Part shown: piece by piece, positions 1 through 12,400 of the stretch
Position numbering within the stretch: position 1 is the stretch's first letter
Layout of the letters: every line of letters starts with the position of its first letter
Assembly: GCA_949775045.1 (NCBI GenBank)
Contig: OX459110.1
Location: 541,501-605,500 of the forward strand
Direction: 5' to 3'
DNA from: Metridium senile
Lineage: Eukaryota > Cnidaria > Anthozoa > Actiniaria > Metridiidae
Length of the DNA stretch: 64,000 nt
Program-made: the position numbers and the translations under genes
Notes under the pieces: generated by a model
Seen by the model: only the letters and a program-made list of their open reading frames with translations
Database searches by the model: none
Told to the model about the DNA's origin: nothing

Positions 1-215
1 GTATACCTTCTGTGCTTCAACATTCGTTCAATTTTGTTGAATGTCAATGTTTTAAAAAACACTTTTAATTAAACTCTTTCAATATCAATTCAACAGCGAT
101 TCAACACGTTTCAACAATGTTAAAAGGGTGGAAACGGCTTCAACATTCACATTAAGCAAAATCGAACGGATGTTGAAGCAAATGTTGAAACCGTTTGCCC
201 GGGCCTTAAGAATTA
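1..215. mobile_element. Foldback MITE half (TTCAACATT / GCCCGGGC family)
   Basis: Two arms, gcttcaacattcgttcaatt near 15-35 and gaacggatgttgaagc near 165-180, are inverted relative to each other. The right end reads gtttgcccgggcc. The same family is complete at 14480-14658. Here the left end is missing because the window starts three bases before the end of the 262-bp foldback element that interrupts it at the other unit junctions. Confidence 0.65.
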
Positions 216-462
216 CAGAAATGCTGAATACATCCAGTTGTTTCTAAGAATAAAATATGCAATGTAGAATAAATATCCCTGATGACAAAGTCATATGAAA
301 ACTTTAATATATGCAGAACATATTTCTTTGACTGAAAAGTTTAGTGCCGTACGTGTGCGTGCTTTGACTACGTTACGCAATCTATAAGATGACTTTCATT
401 GGAGTTAATATGTCACGTGATATCTAGTGTGAATCACGTGAACAGCACGTGGTTTGTCTAGA

Positions 463-3400
463 TTACTTCACGACTACAATGTCGACTTTCTCGATGAGAT
501 ACTTGATATCCTCCTGGGTTTCTACGGCTTTTACACATCTGAGGGCTAAAAACTGAGCCAAGTCACTTAATGGAGTCTGCAGTATATGAACAAAGAAATA
601 CACATGATATAGTTAAGTATAGTTTATTTATTTGTCATAATGGTATAATGACAAATAGTAATGATAATGGCATCCTCGGGAACCCAGGGAAAATCTTCTG
701 TCGCTCGTTTCTCGCCCCTAGAAAAAATACCCATGGGAACGTAGTCTGTTGGAGCTTGTTCCGGAAATCAAAATTCAGCTCTTTTCTGATTGGTCGACCC
801 TCTGAGGTCGACCAATGAAAATCAAGAAAACCATTTAAAGGAGGTCGTTAATTTTGACTTCCGGAACAAGCTCCAACAGACTACGTTCCCAGGGGTATTT
901 ATTCTGGGAGCGAGAAACGAGTGACAGAAGATTACCCCTGGATTCCCAAGGATGCGATAATGGATGATGTCAGATTATACTCATGATGATACTGATGACA
1001 ACCACGGGAAATACTGATAATTGTATTGCCTACCGAAATCTCTCCCCTTGGCATCAGGTCCGGGTCGGTCTCAATACATGACTGTAAAAGTGGTTTATAA
1101 TCCACGGCTTGACTGGATGCGTACAATACAAGTTTATTGATGCCCATGTTAGGCTCATCTTTGAATAGATCTGGTTCCGTCATGACTCGTAGAGAGTGTT
1201 TAGGTATATAAACACGGAATATATCTTCCTTTGTATCCCCGCCTCTCAACTCGGCCGTGTTTCCCTGGAAACAACAGTGTTAAATACCTTTACAAATAGC
1301 TTATAATGTAGTTCATTGAACCCCTTCTCAAACTATCATTCAATGCTATTTAACACAATCTGCTAGTATCCTTTCCTCCTTCAAATAATATACCACATTC
1401 AATGTATCTACCCATCCTCCTCCCCCCACAATGAATGTTTCTACCCGTCCTCCTCCCCCCACAATGAATGTATCTACCCGTCCTCTTCCCCCCACAATGA
1501 ATGTATCTATCCGTCCTCCTTCCCCTCAATGAATGTATCTACCCGTTCTCCTCCACTACAATGAATGTATCTACCCGTCCTCCTCCCCCACATTCAATGT
1601 ATCTACCCGTCCCCCCCACATTCAATGTATCTAACCGTCCTCCTCCCCCACATTTAATGTATCTACCCGTCCTCCTCCCCCACATTCAATGTATCTACCG
1701 GTCTTCCTCCCCCACATTCAATTTATCTACCAGTCCTCCTCCCCCACATTCAATTTATCTACCAGTCCTCCTCCCCCACATTCAACTGATGTATCTACCC
1801 GTCCTCCTCCCCCACATTTAATGTATCTACCCGTCCTCCTCCCCCCACAATGAATGTTTCTACCCGTCCTCCTCCCCCCACAATGAATGTATCTACCCGT
1901 CCTCTTCCCCCCACAATGAATGTATCTACCCGTCCTCCTCCCCCTCAATGAATGTATCTACCCGTCCTCCTCCACCACATTCAATGTATCTACCCGTCCC
2001 CCCCACATTCAATGTATCTAACCGTCCTCCTCCCCCACATTTAATGTATCTACCCGTCCTCCTCCCCCACATTTAATGTATCTACCCGTCCTCCTCCCCC
2101 ACATTCAATGTATCTACCGGTCTTCCTCCCCCACATTCAATTTATCTACCAGTCCTCCTCCCCCACATTCAATTTATCTACCAGTCCTCCTCCCCCACAT
2201 TCAATTTATCTACCAGTCCTCCTCCCCCATATTCAACTGATGTATCTACCCGTCCTCCTCCCCCACATTCAATGTATCTACCCGTCCCCCCCCCACATTC
2301 AATGTATCTACCCGTCCTCCTCCCCCACATTTAATGTATCTACCCGTCCTCCTCCCCCACATTCAATGTATCTACCCGTCCTCCTCCCCCCCCCCCCCCC
2401 CCCATTCAATGTATCTACCCGTCCTCCTCCCCCCACATTCAATGTACCTGCTTGAGTGGGTAAACAGCTTTGATTGCCCCGTCAAACTGGTACAACATGA
2501 TACAAATATGGAGGGTGTCTTTATTAAATTCGTTGTTGTTGGAAATCTGGAATACAAAGGCATCCCCACTTTCATCCACAAGCCTGTGATTGTTCTCAGA
2601 ATGAGCCTTGAAAATTGGACGTTCATCAACAACTACAGAAAAGTACAATAAGTTAAAGTGCACCTGAAGCCCTTCATGATATTTTGCAAATCTGTTGTAC
2701 ATGAGGTGTATAATAAGTGTACTTAATATTTTTTGATGTCGACCCCTCCTTTCTGAGATATGAACATTTGAAATCTGAAAATGCAAATGAGGTGACGTCA
2801 TCCCAGGAATTTGTCAAAGTTTTGTTTCAAAGCTGACAGCAAGCTTGTTTTTGTAAAGAAGTAAAAATGTTAATGGTAGTGTAAATATTAGTCATACAGA
2901 TATTGAGCTTTAAAAAAATTGCTATAATTATTTCCAGAGAACTTTTGTATATTTAATAAGGCCTGGGTAGACGTCACTTCATTTGCATTTTCAGATTTCA
3001 AATGCTTATATCTCAGAAAGGAGATGTCGACATCAAGAAAAATTAAGCACACTTATTATACACCTCATGTCAAACAGATTTTTTTATCATGAAGGGCGTC
3101 AGGTGCACTTTAAGAATTAATTAGTCTAAAATCATAGCATCATCAAAGAGTGTAAACCTAAATGCTAGAATGCTGTCCTAACTTTTGTAATTTAGTGGGA
3201 AAGGAATTAATTTATAGACAAAAAAAGATCACCCACGCTGAACTCTTTCTTGAAGAAATGGTTCAGCGTGAGTGATCTTATTTTGTCTTTTAATCAATTC
3301 CTTTCCCACTAATAGTCCAGTCATTCTACGAAATGACCTGACACTAATTGCAACAAAATATTTTTTTTCATAAATATGTCCGTAAGGATCCTAGTGACTA

Positions 3401-6400
3401 CCAAAAAAAAGTCCCAGAAGATTCCAGTGGGGGAAGGTGCTAAAAATCGGTCTTTTTTGGAGCATTATAAAATTGCAATTATGCTGTATCATGGAAACGA
3501 GGCTGCAACCGGAAGTTGCTTTATTTCTTCGCTAAACGGTCTCGTTATAAAGTAAAAACCAAAAAAGGTTAAATTATATTTCCAAACAGCCTGATAAATT
3601 TTCTAAGCAATCTTTTATTGCTTTTTATTTCAAATTTTATCATATTTTTTGCTGTTGGTATTATATTAAAATATTAGTGATATGGTCTATAACCGGTAGT
3701 GTGTATACTAAATTGTTGAATAAATCGTTCAAATAAACAATGATCAGTTTTCTCTTTGTAATTATGATTTTATTCATAGCTCAAGTGCTCAGAACAGATT
3801 TGAATAAGTGCAATATAAGCCTTATTATTATTGTAATGAAGAATAATGTGTATCCCTAAAGTACAATACATTCTTTCGTAGGTTTTTATCGCGAGTTTTG
3901 TTATCATAATAAGATATCATGCTATTGATTATTTGTATACCGAGCTTTATGTACATTAACACATTTCATTTATTGTGACGAATAGATTCCGAAACGTCAG
4001 AAAATAAGTTCTCTAATCTTTTACGGTGTACAATTGACATTTTTCAACTATATATATTAATTGCTAGCTGATTAAATGTCGCGTCTCACATTTTAGTAAA
4101 ACAAATAACATAAATTCTTCTTCTATTATAATGAATTATATAACATCCAAATACAAAATAAGTTAAATATCATTACTGTCAGGCTCTTCGTCTAGTTTGG
4201 GAGAATTTGTACAGCTCATGACCCCTTTGCATTGACCACAAGCAGGAGAACAATCCAGATTGTGCTTTCTGCAGGTACATCTATGGCAACTGCAATCTGA
4301 TTGGCAGTTGCATCCAACAATCGATCGAAAGAAGAGATTCTGGTGCAGGAGGAAGTCCGTCATCAAGGGTACTATCATGCAGGTCTCCTGTTCTCTTCCG
4401 TCACCAATAATAGATGTCAAGGTCGCTGTCGTTGCCTTTCCACTGCCGTATCTGCAGATAGACCCTCATGCTGTTGTAGCGCAACGCTTCTGAGTAGGTA
4501 CTTAGCCTTTGAGGCTGGACATGGACGGCCTTTTTGCTTGTCAGCTTCTCGTATTATTTTCTGTATCGCAGTCTGTCTATATCTTCTCCAGGTTGGCCAT
4601 TAAGGATTGCGACTAGAGCGTTTTCTCCAGCTTTAACGATATGGGATAACAAAAATGGATCGATATAACTCAATGCCCATTCCCAGGTAATAACGATCCC
4701 TACAACCAAGTTCAACTCCGTAAATTACAGTTCAACAAACTTCAAAGATACTGTTTTTTTGTCAAGGATGACGAAACCGCAAAGAATGTTGCATGATACC
4801 GCAAGTAGACAGCGTCAAAGATGTTCTGCAAGGTTGGTGGGGATAAGTGTTTTATTATTGTATAGAAATTTCTCTCACGTCTGGTTTTTACGGTTAGTTA
4901 CTCTGACTGATTACAGCTCTGGATAATCAAAGGAGATCAAAATAAACGAAAATAAAGAAATCAACAAATGAAAATAAGTAATAACAAATAAATAGCACTT
5001 CTATCTTGACAAAGAGTTTTCCGGCTTGCACTATAACGAGATACAAAGATACAAAACGTCAAACAGGACATCAAGACATTGCAAATGCCTGAATGCCGTG
5101 ACATTGACATAGATCGTATTTCAGCTTTGATATGCTTGTATCTTTGCCGTACCTTTGTATCTCGTTGTAGTGCAAGCCATTAAGTAAAAGCAATTGATTT
5201 GATAGAGGGTCCTGAAGGGGGGTATCCAATCCCAATTCCCAATCAATTTTTTATCAAAATCCCAATTACCACAGGAAGCCCAAACATTAACCACAGGAAG
5301 CCCAAACATTAACCACAGGAAGCCCAAATTGAATACTAACCACAGGAAGCCCAAGATAGTTCGATTTTCTCTTCTAGTCTACTAAAACGACGTAAAATGT
5401 TGCAAATTACTCAATTTAAAACATTATTTTAGCATCTAAAGAGAAAACGAATGGACAAGAAATAGCCAAATCCTATGGACAAATCCCAATCCCAATGGAC
5501 AAATCCCAATCCCAATGGGCAAATCCCAATTCCCAGCCTCGAAAAAAGGCAAATCCCAATTCCCAATTTACCCCTTCAGGACCCTCTTGATAAAAACTGC
5601 ATAGGATTAGATATTCGGAGAGACTCTAAACTGACCAAAGTATGAGAATGAATTGATTGCGAATCCGCGTTATTTCTAGACAGTGAATGAAATGAACAGG
5701 TTAAGGCCCGTTTACACTAGCAATTGTGTCGCGCGACAAGAGCTGCGATTTTAATGGCGATATCTATAGGCCCGTTTACACTAGCAACTTTGTCGCACGA
5801 CAAGAGTTGCGATTTCAATGGCGATTTTATCACAGATTTGTCAACGCTTCTTTGAACATGCTCGAAATTTAGTGCAATTTGCTGCGACTTTCTGTCTCCT
5901 AAATTCGAACGTATTCGAAATTGCGGCTACAAAGCGGCGATAACATCGCCGTTGAATTCGAAATCGCAGCTCTTGTCGCGCGACAGAATTGCTAGTATAA
6001 ACGGGCCTTTATGCGCTAGCTGTTAATGCCCGTTTACACTAGCAATTTTGTCGCGCGACAAGAGCGGCGATTTCAATGGCGATTTTATCGCAGCTTTGTC
6101 GCCGCAATTTCGAATACGCTCGAATTAAGGAGACAGAAAATTGCAGCAAGTTCCACTAAATTTCGAGCATGTTCAAAGTAGCGTTGACAAATCTGCGATA
6201 AAATCGCCATTGAAATCGCCGCTCTTGTCGCGCGACAAAATTGCTAGTGTAAACGGGCCTTTAGACATGGCAGTTTTGCATAATCTATTTTATTCATTTA
6301 TTTATTATTTATTTCTCTGTCTATATATCTATTCATTAATTCGCTACAATATACTTCCAAATACAATTGAATGCAAATAATTTATACTATAATAAAGCAA

Positions 6401-9400
6401 GAAACGGTAATAATGACTAAACGTAAATTAAAATGTCATATTCTGTAGTGATCATACTTCAATATAGTAAATATGATATTGTCTAAAACGTTCTTCTAAA
6501 AGTTTTGAAAAATGCATAAAAACTTTAACAAATGATATTTGCTCGAAATTAGATTGATTTTAATTTAAAATGTTCGGTTTAATTGGCTTTTTATTGACTT
6601 TAAAGTTTGCATAATCTCGTGTTTTGGTTGCAGCCTCGTTTCCATGTTGTGCTCAAATTGCCGTCAAAGAAGTCACAAAAAAACCTAGTTTTTGCCGTCT
6701 TCCCCTCTTGGGACTTTTTGGGACTTTTTATATGTTGTAAGGCATATAATTCTTAGTCGAAAACTGTTGAGAAACCTTCTGTTGCAATTAGTGGCAGGTT
6801 GAGGTCAATATTTTCGTAGATTGACTGGACTATAAATTACAAAAGTCAGGACAACGTTCTTGCAATTAGGTGTATGCCTATTTCAGTGAAATCGCTCAGA
6901 TGACCTTTTAGGGGTTGATTGACATGAATCCCCCCTCCCCGGGCGATCACCCCTACCACTGAAACAAAGAGAATCCTTTAGGTACAGTGTAACCCCGTTA
7001 ATCCGGCCACCGAAGGGACAGCCCAAAGTGGCCGTATTAAGCGGGTAAATTTTATAGAACATGTATATGTATGGGCATGCATTACGTCGGGACCTGAAAC
7101 ACTGGTCGCAATAACGGGGTGGCCGTATTAAGCAGGTGGCCGTAAGGCGGTGTTCCACTGTAGCTTGATACTAACCTTCGGTGATGTTAATGCCATTCTC
7201 AATACCTTCCAATGCTCTTGTGTTCCTGGAAAACCTGTTATAAGCTCTCACTTTTTCCAGTTTAAAAACTTTTAGAGAAATATTGTTAAGCAGGTCTTCT
7301 TCATTTGAAGGGGTTTGTGCTCTCTCGAGAGCAATGTGGTATCTCAAATGACGGCTTAGATTACTGGCCATCATGTTTTCACGACCTTCGACAGCACCGA
7401 TTGGTGGTACTATCACCCTGTTCCTTTGACGAGCCACCCAGTACTGTAAAATTTTATTGTAGGATTTACTGTAAAAGAATAGGTCAACGTACATGATGTA
7501 GTTTGTTATGGTTTTGCCAAACCACAATTATTATTAGAACAAAGAAAATTACAAAAAATCTTTTGTATAATAATGATTGACAAATTAGCATCACAATACC
7601 AACACTTGTAAACACTACGCTCAGACACTTATTACAACTTTGGTTATAGCAACTATCCCTGCACCGTCGCCACTATATATATCCAACCTCGTTCCCAGGG
7701 CCCTCTCCCTTCGCTTTTGGGTGGGGCGGGAAATGGCCCTAGAATCGGCTGGTCGATTCTGTTTGCTCATTGGTCCATGCATTTCCATAATGTTTGTCAA
7801 CTGTCATGGCAACTTTTGACGAGCAACAGACTAAAATTGATCAAAACTGTACAATGACATTTTCAGAGAGCTATGGCTACAAAATAAGAGTGAAAACAAC
7901 TTGAATCAATATTATTACGGTTCTTTGGTTTTAAGAGATAGAAAAATAGTCCACAAAATAGTTTTATGTAGAAATAGGCCGTATTTGTACTGTGGTTTTG
8001 AAAGACAGTTGACCTTTTGTCCAGAAGTGTGAGTGATATGTTTTGACAACTAGTTGGTAGAGATTTTCGTTATTGGGAGATGACAGTCTCTAATTTTCAT
8101 ATCTCTCATAATGATGAAAGTCTATATCTGTTTGTACGAAATTTCACGTAAAAGTAAAGACTATTTTGCAGTCTACCTGACAATTTATTTATTGCGTGAC
8201 ACATAAACTACCATGAGAAGCCATAAGTGATAAGTGACATGGTTCAGATCGGCCAGATCGCTCTGTTGAAGCCGTTGTTGATATTTGATAAATGATTTGA
8301 AATCTACAACAGAAAGTAACTTTGAAGAAGTTTAAATCTAAAGAAGGCAACAATGTTTAATATCAATTAAATTTGACTTGCCCTAATAGTTATATAATCT
8401 CTGGCTCAGGCGTATCTTGGAGTATATGAATCGTAATTTATGCTAATTTATTACACCCTGAGTTTCAGGGTGTTCTGAGTCACGTGGGCAGCCGATGCCA
8501 GGGCCATTTCCCGCCCCACCCAAAAGCGAAGGGAGAGAGCCCTGGGAATGAGGTTGTATATATATCATCATTATCCTCACCATCATTACTATCATCATCA
8601 TTATTATGAACATCATCATCACTATTACAATCATCATTATCCTGGATATAATCGCCATTATCATCATCATCATCACCATTATTATCATCACTATTTTGAC
8701 CACCACCACCACCATCATTACTATCACCATCATCATTATCATCATCATCATCACCATTATTATCATCACTATTTTGACCACCACCACCACCATCATTACT
8801 ATCACCATCATCATATTATCGTCATCATCATCATCTTAGCTATATCATCAACAATAGATAACATCATCACCAATATCATCATCATCATCACCATCATTAC
8901 AATCATTATAATCACCATGATCACCACCATCATCATTATCATCACCACCATCATATATTAGTCTTACCCTTTCATGTCCTCACATGTGATGGTGATCAAG
9001 TCTGGATCTGGTGTAGACGGTTGTTGACTTAATACGTTAAACATGTTGGTAGCTTTAAGACTTTCGACAAGTTTACTTGATTCTTGTGCTTTAACAAACA
9101 CACAGTGCTTGATACTTTGTGGTTTATGCAGAAATGCAAGACACCCAACCTAGAATACGAATTGGACAATGAACGTCTGATAGACAGATACGGTGAAAAC
9201 GATTCTGAATATGGACTGAATAAATGAATGGATGAATGGATGAATGGATGAATGGATGAATGGATGAATGGACGAATAAAGGATAAATGAAACAAGATTA
9301 TTTACATTAATTTGGTTGTCTTTTTTCCTGTGCTCAACAAAACCCAAAGCCTGTGTGGTCTCAATATGACTTTCATTTACATCAATGGTACCCAACCAAT

Positions 9401-12400
9401 CCTTAGACTGCTGACCATCTTTAACGCTGTCCGCTGTAGCAGTTGTCTCGAACACCTCGTATTTCCCTGGCCTTAGGCTCTGCAAAAATCCAGCATTGAG
9501 AAGAACCTCATCCTTATTAGGGATGTCTTTGATTTCGATCGCTTCTTCGGGTGGCGTTACTATGGTAATAAATGACATTATTCAGTATCACGTGACCGTT
9601 TTTCTTTACTACTACTACAACTGCAGAGAAAAATGTAAATTGACATTGGCGCTTTATAAGTAATAACGCTAATAAATATGTTAATGTTAGTGGAGCGATA
9701 TCTAACAGAAACAACTGTAGATAGATAATCACATGAATTTATATAGCGGACTTTCCATGTAAATTAATGTGGCATTGAGGTAGGTCACGGCCAGGGTTTG
9801 TTGTCCAATGCTGGTTAGTGAGTGTATTGTAGAAATATGGTTGCTCTGATACGTAGCACAATGTCGCACTGTGTGGTGGCAACAGTTGGCCAATGTCGCC
9901 TAATGTAGCATAATATGGCATTGTGTCGTGGCGACGGTTGGCCAATGTCGCCTAATGTAGCACAATGTCGCACTATGTGTCGTGGCAACGGTGAACCAGC
10001 AGGCTTAGAAATAATATGGTTTGGATATATGGATATCGTAGTGGATTTATACTGCATGATAAACAACTAACTACCTATAGACGCGCCGAACAACACTGTT
10101 TGGGAATTGGCTGCTTCAAATTGAGGCGTCTGTTTCGTATCCCATCCTCGTGACTTGAATTCACGCTTGATTAGTCTGATAATTACAAAACAAATACTTA
10201 GCTTAGAGAACGACCATTACATATTTGACGGGGGGAGGGGAAGGGGTTGATTAGTCTGATAAACACAAAACAAATACTTAGCTTAGAGAACGACCATTAC
10301 ATATTTGACGGGGGAGGGGAGGGGGTTGATTAGTCTGATAAACACAAAACAAATACTTAGCTTAGAGAACGACCATTACATATTTGACGGGGGAGGGGAG
10401 GGGGTTGATTAGTCTGATAAACACAAAACAAATACTTAGCTTAGGGAAAGACCATTACATATATGATGGGGGAGACAGACAAACAGACAGACAGACTGAC
10501 GGGAACTTGGACTGATGGACAGAAAACAGAAAGACAGACACTTGGACTGGTCACAGACAGACAGACAGCCACAATATGTATAACACGATGCAAGCAAGTT
10601 GTTTGTTGATAGTACATAGGTTGACAGCAATCCCACGTGACTAGGTCATACCTAAAGAAAGCCTCATAGGAGATACTTCCAGGAGACTCCAAGTCGTTAA
10701 GGACTTTAACCATGGCAATCGTCAAGTGTCCTCCATCAACCTCCTCTAGTGCCAGCTGGACTGTGGTACATGCTGCAAAGTAGAAGAAGCGATCCTTTTC
10801 ATCAGGGACCCAGCCACCTCGGTTCTTTTTAGTGTATGAGGTAGGCTTTGACGGTTGTTCACCAGGCCCTCGAGATAAAACCACCTGAAGATGTGCATTA
10901 TGGGAAAATAAGAATAATAGAAGACTGACTGACTGACTGACTGACTGACTGACTGACTGACTGACTGACTGACTGACTGACTGACTGACTGACTGACTGA
11001 CTGACTGACTGACTGACTGACTGACTGACTGACTGACTGACTGATATCAAACTTATTGCCTACAAATTTGAGCATTTGCTCTAACTAGGATCCAGGATGC
11101 CGCGGGCAACTTATATCGATACTGCGCTTTTTACTGACTGGTTACCTGTCTTGGGTTTAGATCAATTTCTTTGAACTCAAGGACGCGATACAACTGACCA
11201 GAATGACAGCAGTCAAATATCATGGTGACGCTTGCCATCTTCTTGGATAGTCTGTTCAAACAAGGTAGTAAATCTTGCCCAGTAATGCATTTCTCCTCTT
11301 GTGGTCTCTGTGATGACAAAAAACAAACGAGCGTGTCAATCGAATAAGCAACATAATTGTGTGAGAACATTTCGCCTCGGTTAGTTTCTCTGCAGTTAGA
11401 TAAAACGCAGCTGAGGGTATCAAGTCAAAATACAATTCATTCTCTCGTAACCGACTACAATCGGAGGAGGGGAAAATGGCACTTATTGATTTTGTTCAAC
11501 AAAAAACAATGAACTACGAAATAGCTCGCTTACCTCTATTGGCCAACTTGTTATCGTAGGAAGAAGCCCCTCGTCCTGCGAGTCTTCTAGATATACACCA
11601 TGACCAGAATAATAGATAAACACAACATCGCCCAGATCACATTCCAAGTCATTTAGGACGTTGAGGATATGGTCCTTCTTCGCATTATCATTTTGTAATA
11701 TCTAGAAAATGCAACATTCAGTCTGATAAATAATATCACGATAAACACAGCGGTCAAACGACTACGCATGCGCGAGAAAAACAAGTAAAATGATCCAGCA
11801 CACGGATATGACATTCGTAGGCGTCTTTCATCACTTTTTCCACAAAATGTACAAAATATAAACAAAAAAGTGTAAATTAATGGTAGCTTTACAATATAAC
11901 AAAGGTCAATTTGTACACGAAAATTCAAGCTTATATATTCAGGGAATTTCTTACAAATCGACCTCGAACACTGTAGTCTGAATTTCCTAAGGTTTACAAT
12001 GGCAAATTTACCGCATGCGCAGTGTCGTTTGAACGCTGTTTTTGGTATATATAATAGTTAGACAGTGGTTTCCAGTGACATATCGTGTAAATTCACCAGT
12101 CACTTGTATTTTCTTGTATGCAAATGAGCCTTTAGACGAGTATGATACATGCAATGAAAATACAAGTGACGAGTGGGATATTCAGGGTATGTCACAAGAA
12201 AACATTGTATATAACTATTCTATCCCACATCATATAAAATAAAGAGAACCCACAATGTCTCATGGGAAGAGGCAGTTGAATACCACCAAATACAATGGCT
12301 TTCAAGCATTCTGATTGGCTGTATTTTATATGATGTGGGATAAAAGGGATATATATAAATAGTATAGAATATGTAGAGATATACATACCCGCTCAAAACG

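Larger units (their letters stand above)
3313..6832. mobile_element. 3.5-kb DNA transposon remnant with TAA target duplication (PIF/Harbinger-like)
   Basis: The ends read TAGTCCAGTCA and TGACTGGACTA, followed inward by matching actaattgcaaca / tgttgcaattagt and, ~190 bp in, by ggaaacgaggctgcaacc / ggttgcagcctcgtttcc. TAA flanks both sides (3310-3312, 6833-6835), while copy 2 has a single cactaaattac. A 3-bp TWA duplication is the habit of PIF/Harbinger elements; the class assignment is inference. It contains a decayed Cys-rich ORF and three nested elements and occurs only in copy 1, where it enlarges intron 8 to 4.5 kb. Confidence 0.75.

Noticed and set aside
1501..2455. Proline-rich repeat protein on the plus strand (MYLPVLLPHI-type)
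   Set aside because: The frame follows the ~33-bp minisatellite and breaks wherever unit length changes. It lies in intron 9 of a minus-strand gene.
8548..8961. Long His/Tyr-rich or Ile-rich open frame
   Set aside because: It is the (ATC)n microsatellite read in different frames, with no codon pattern and different lengths in each gene copy.
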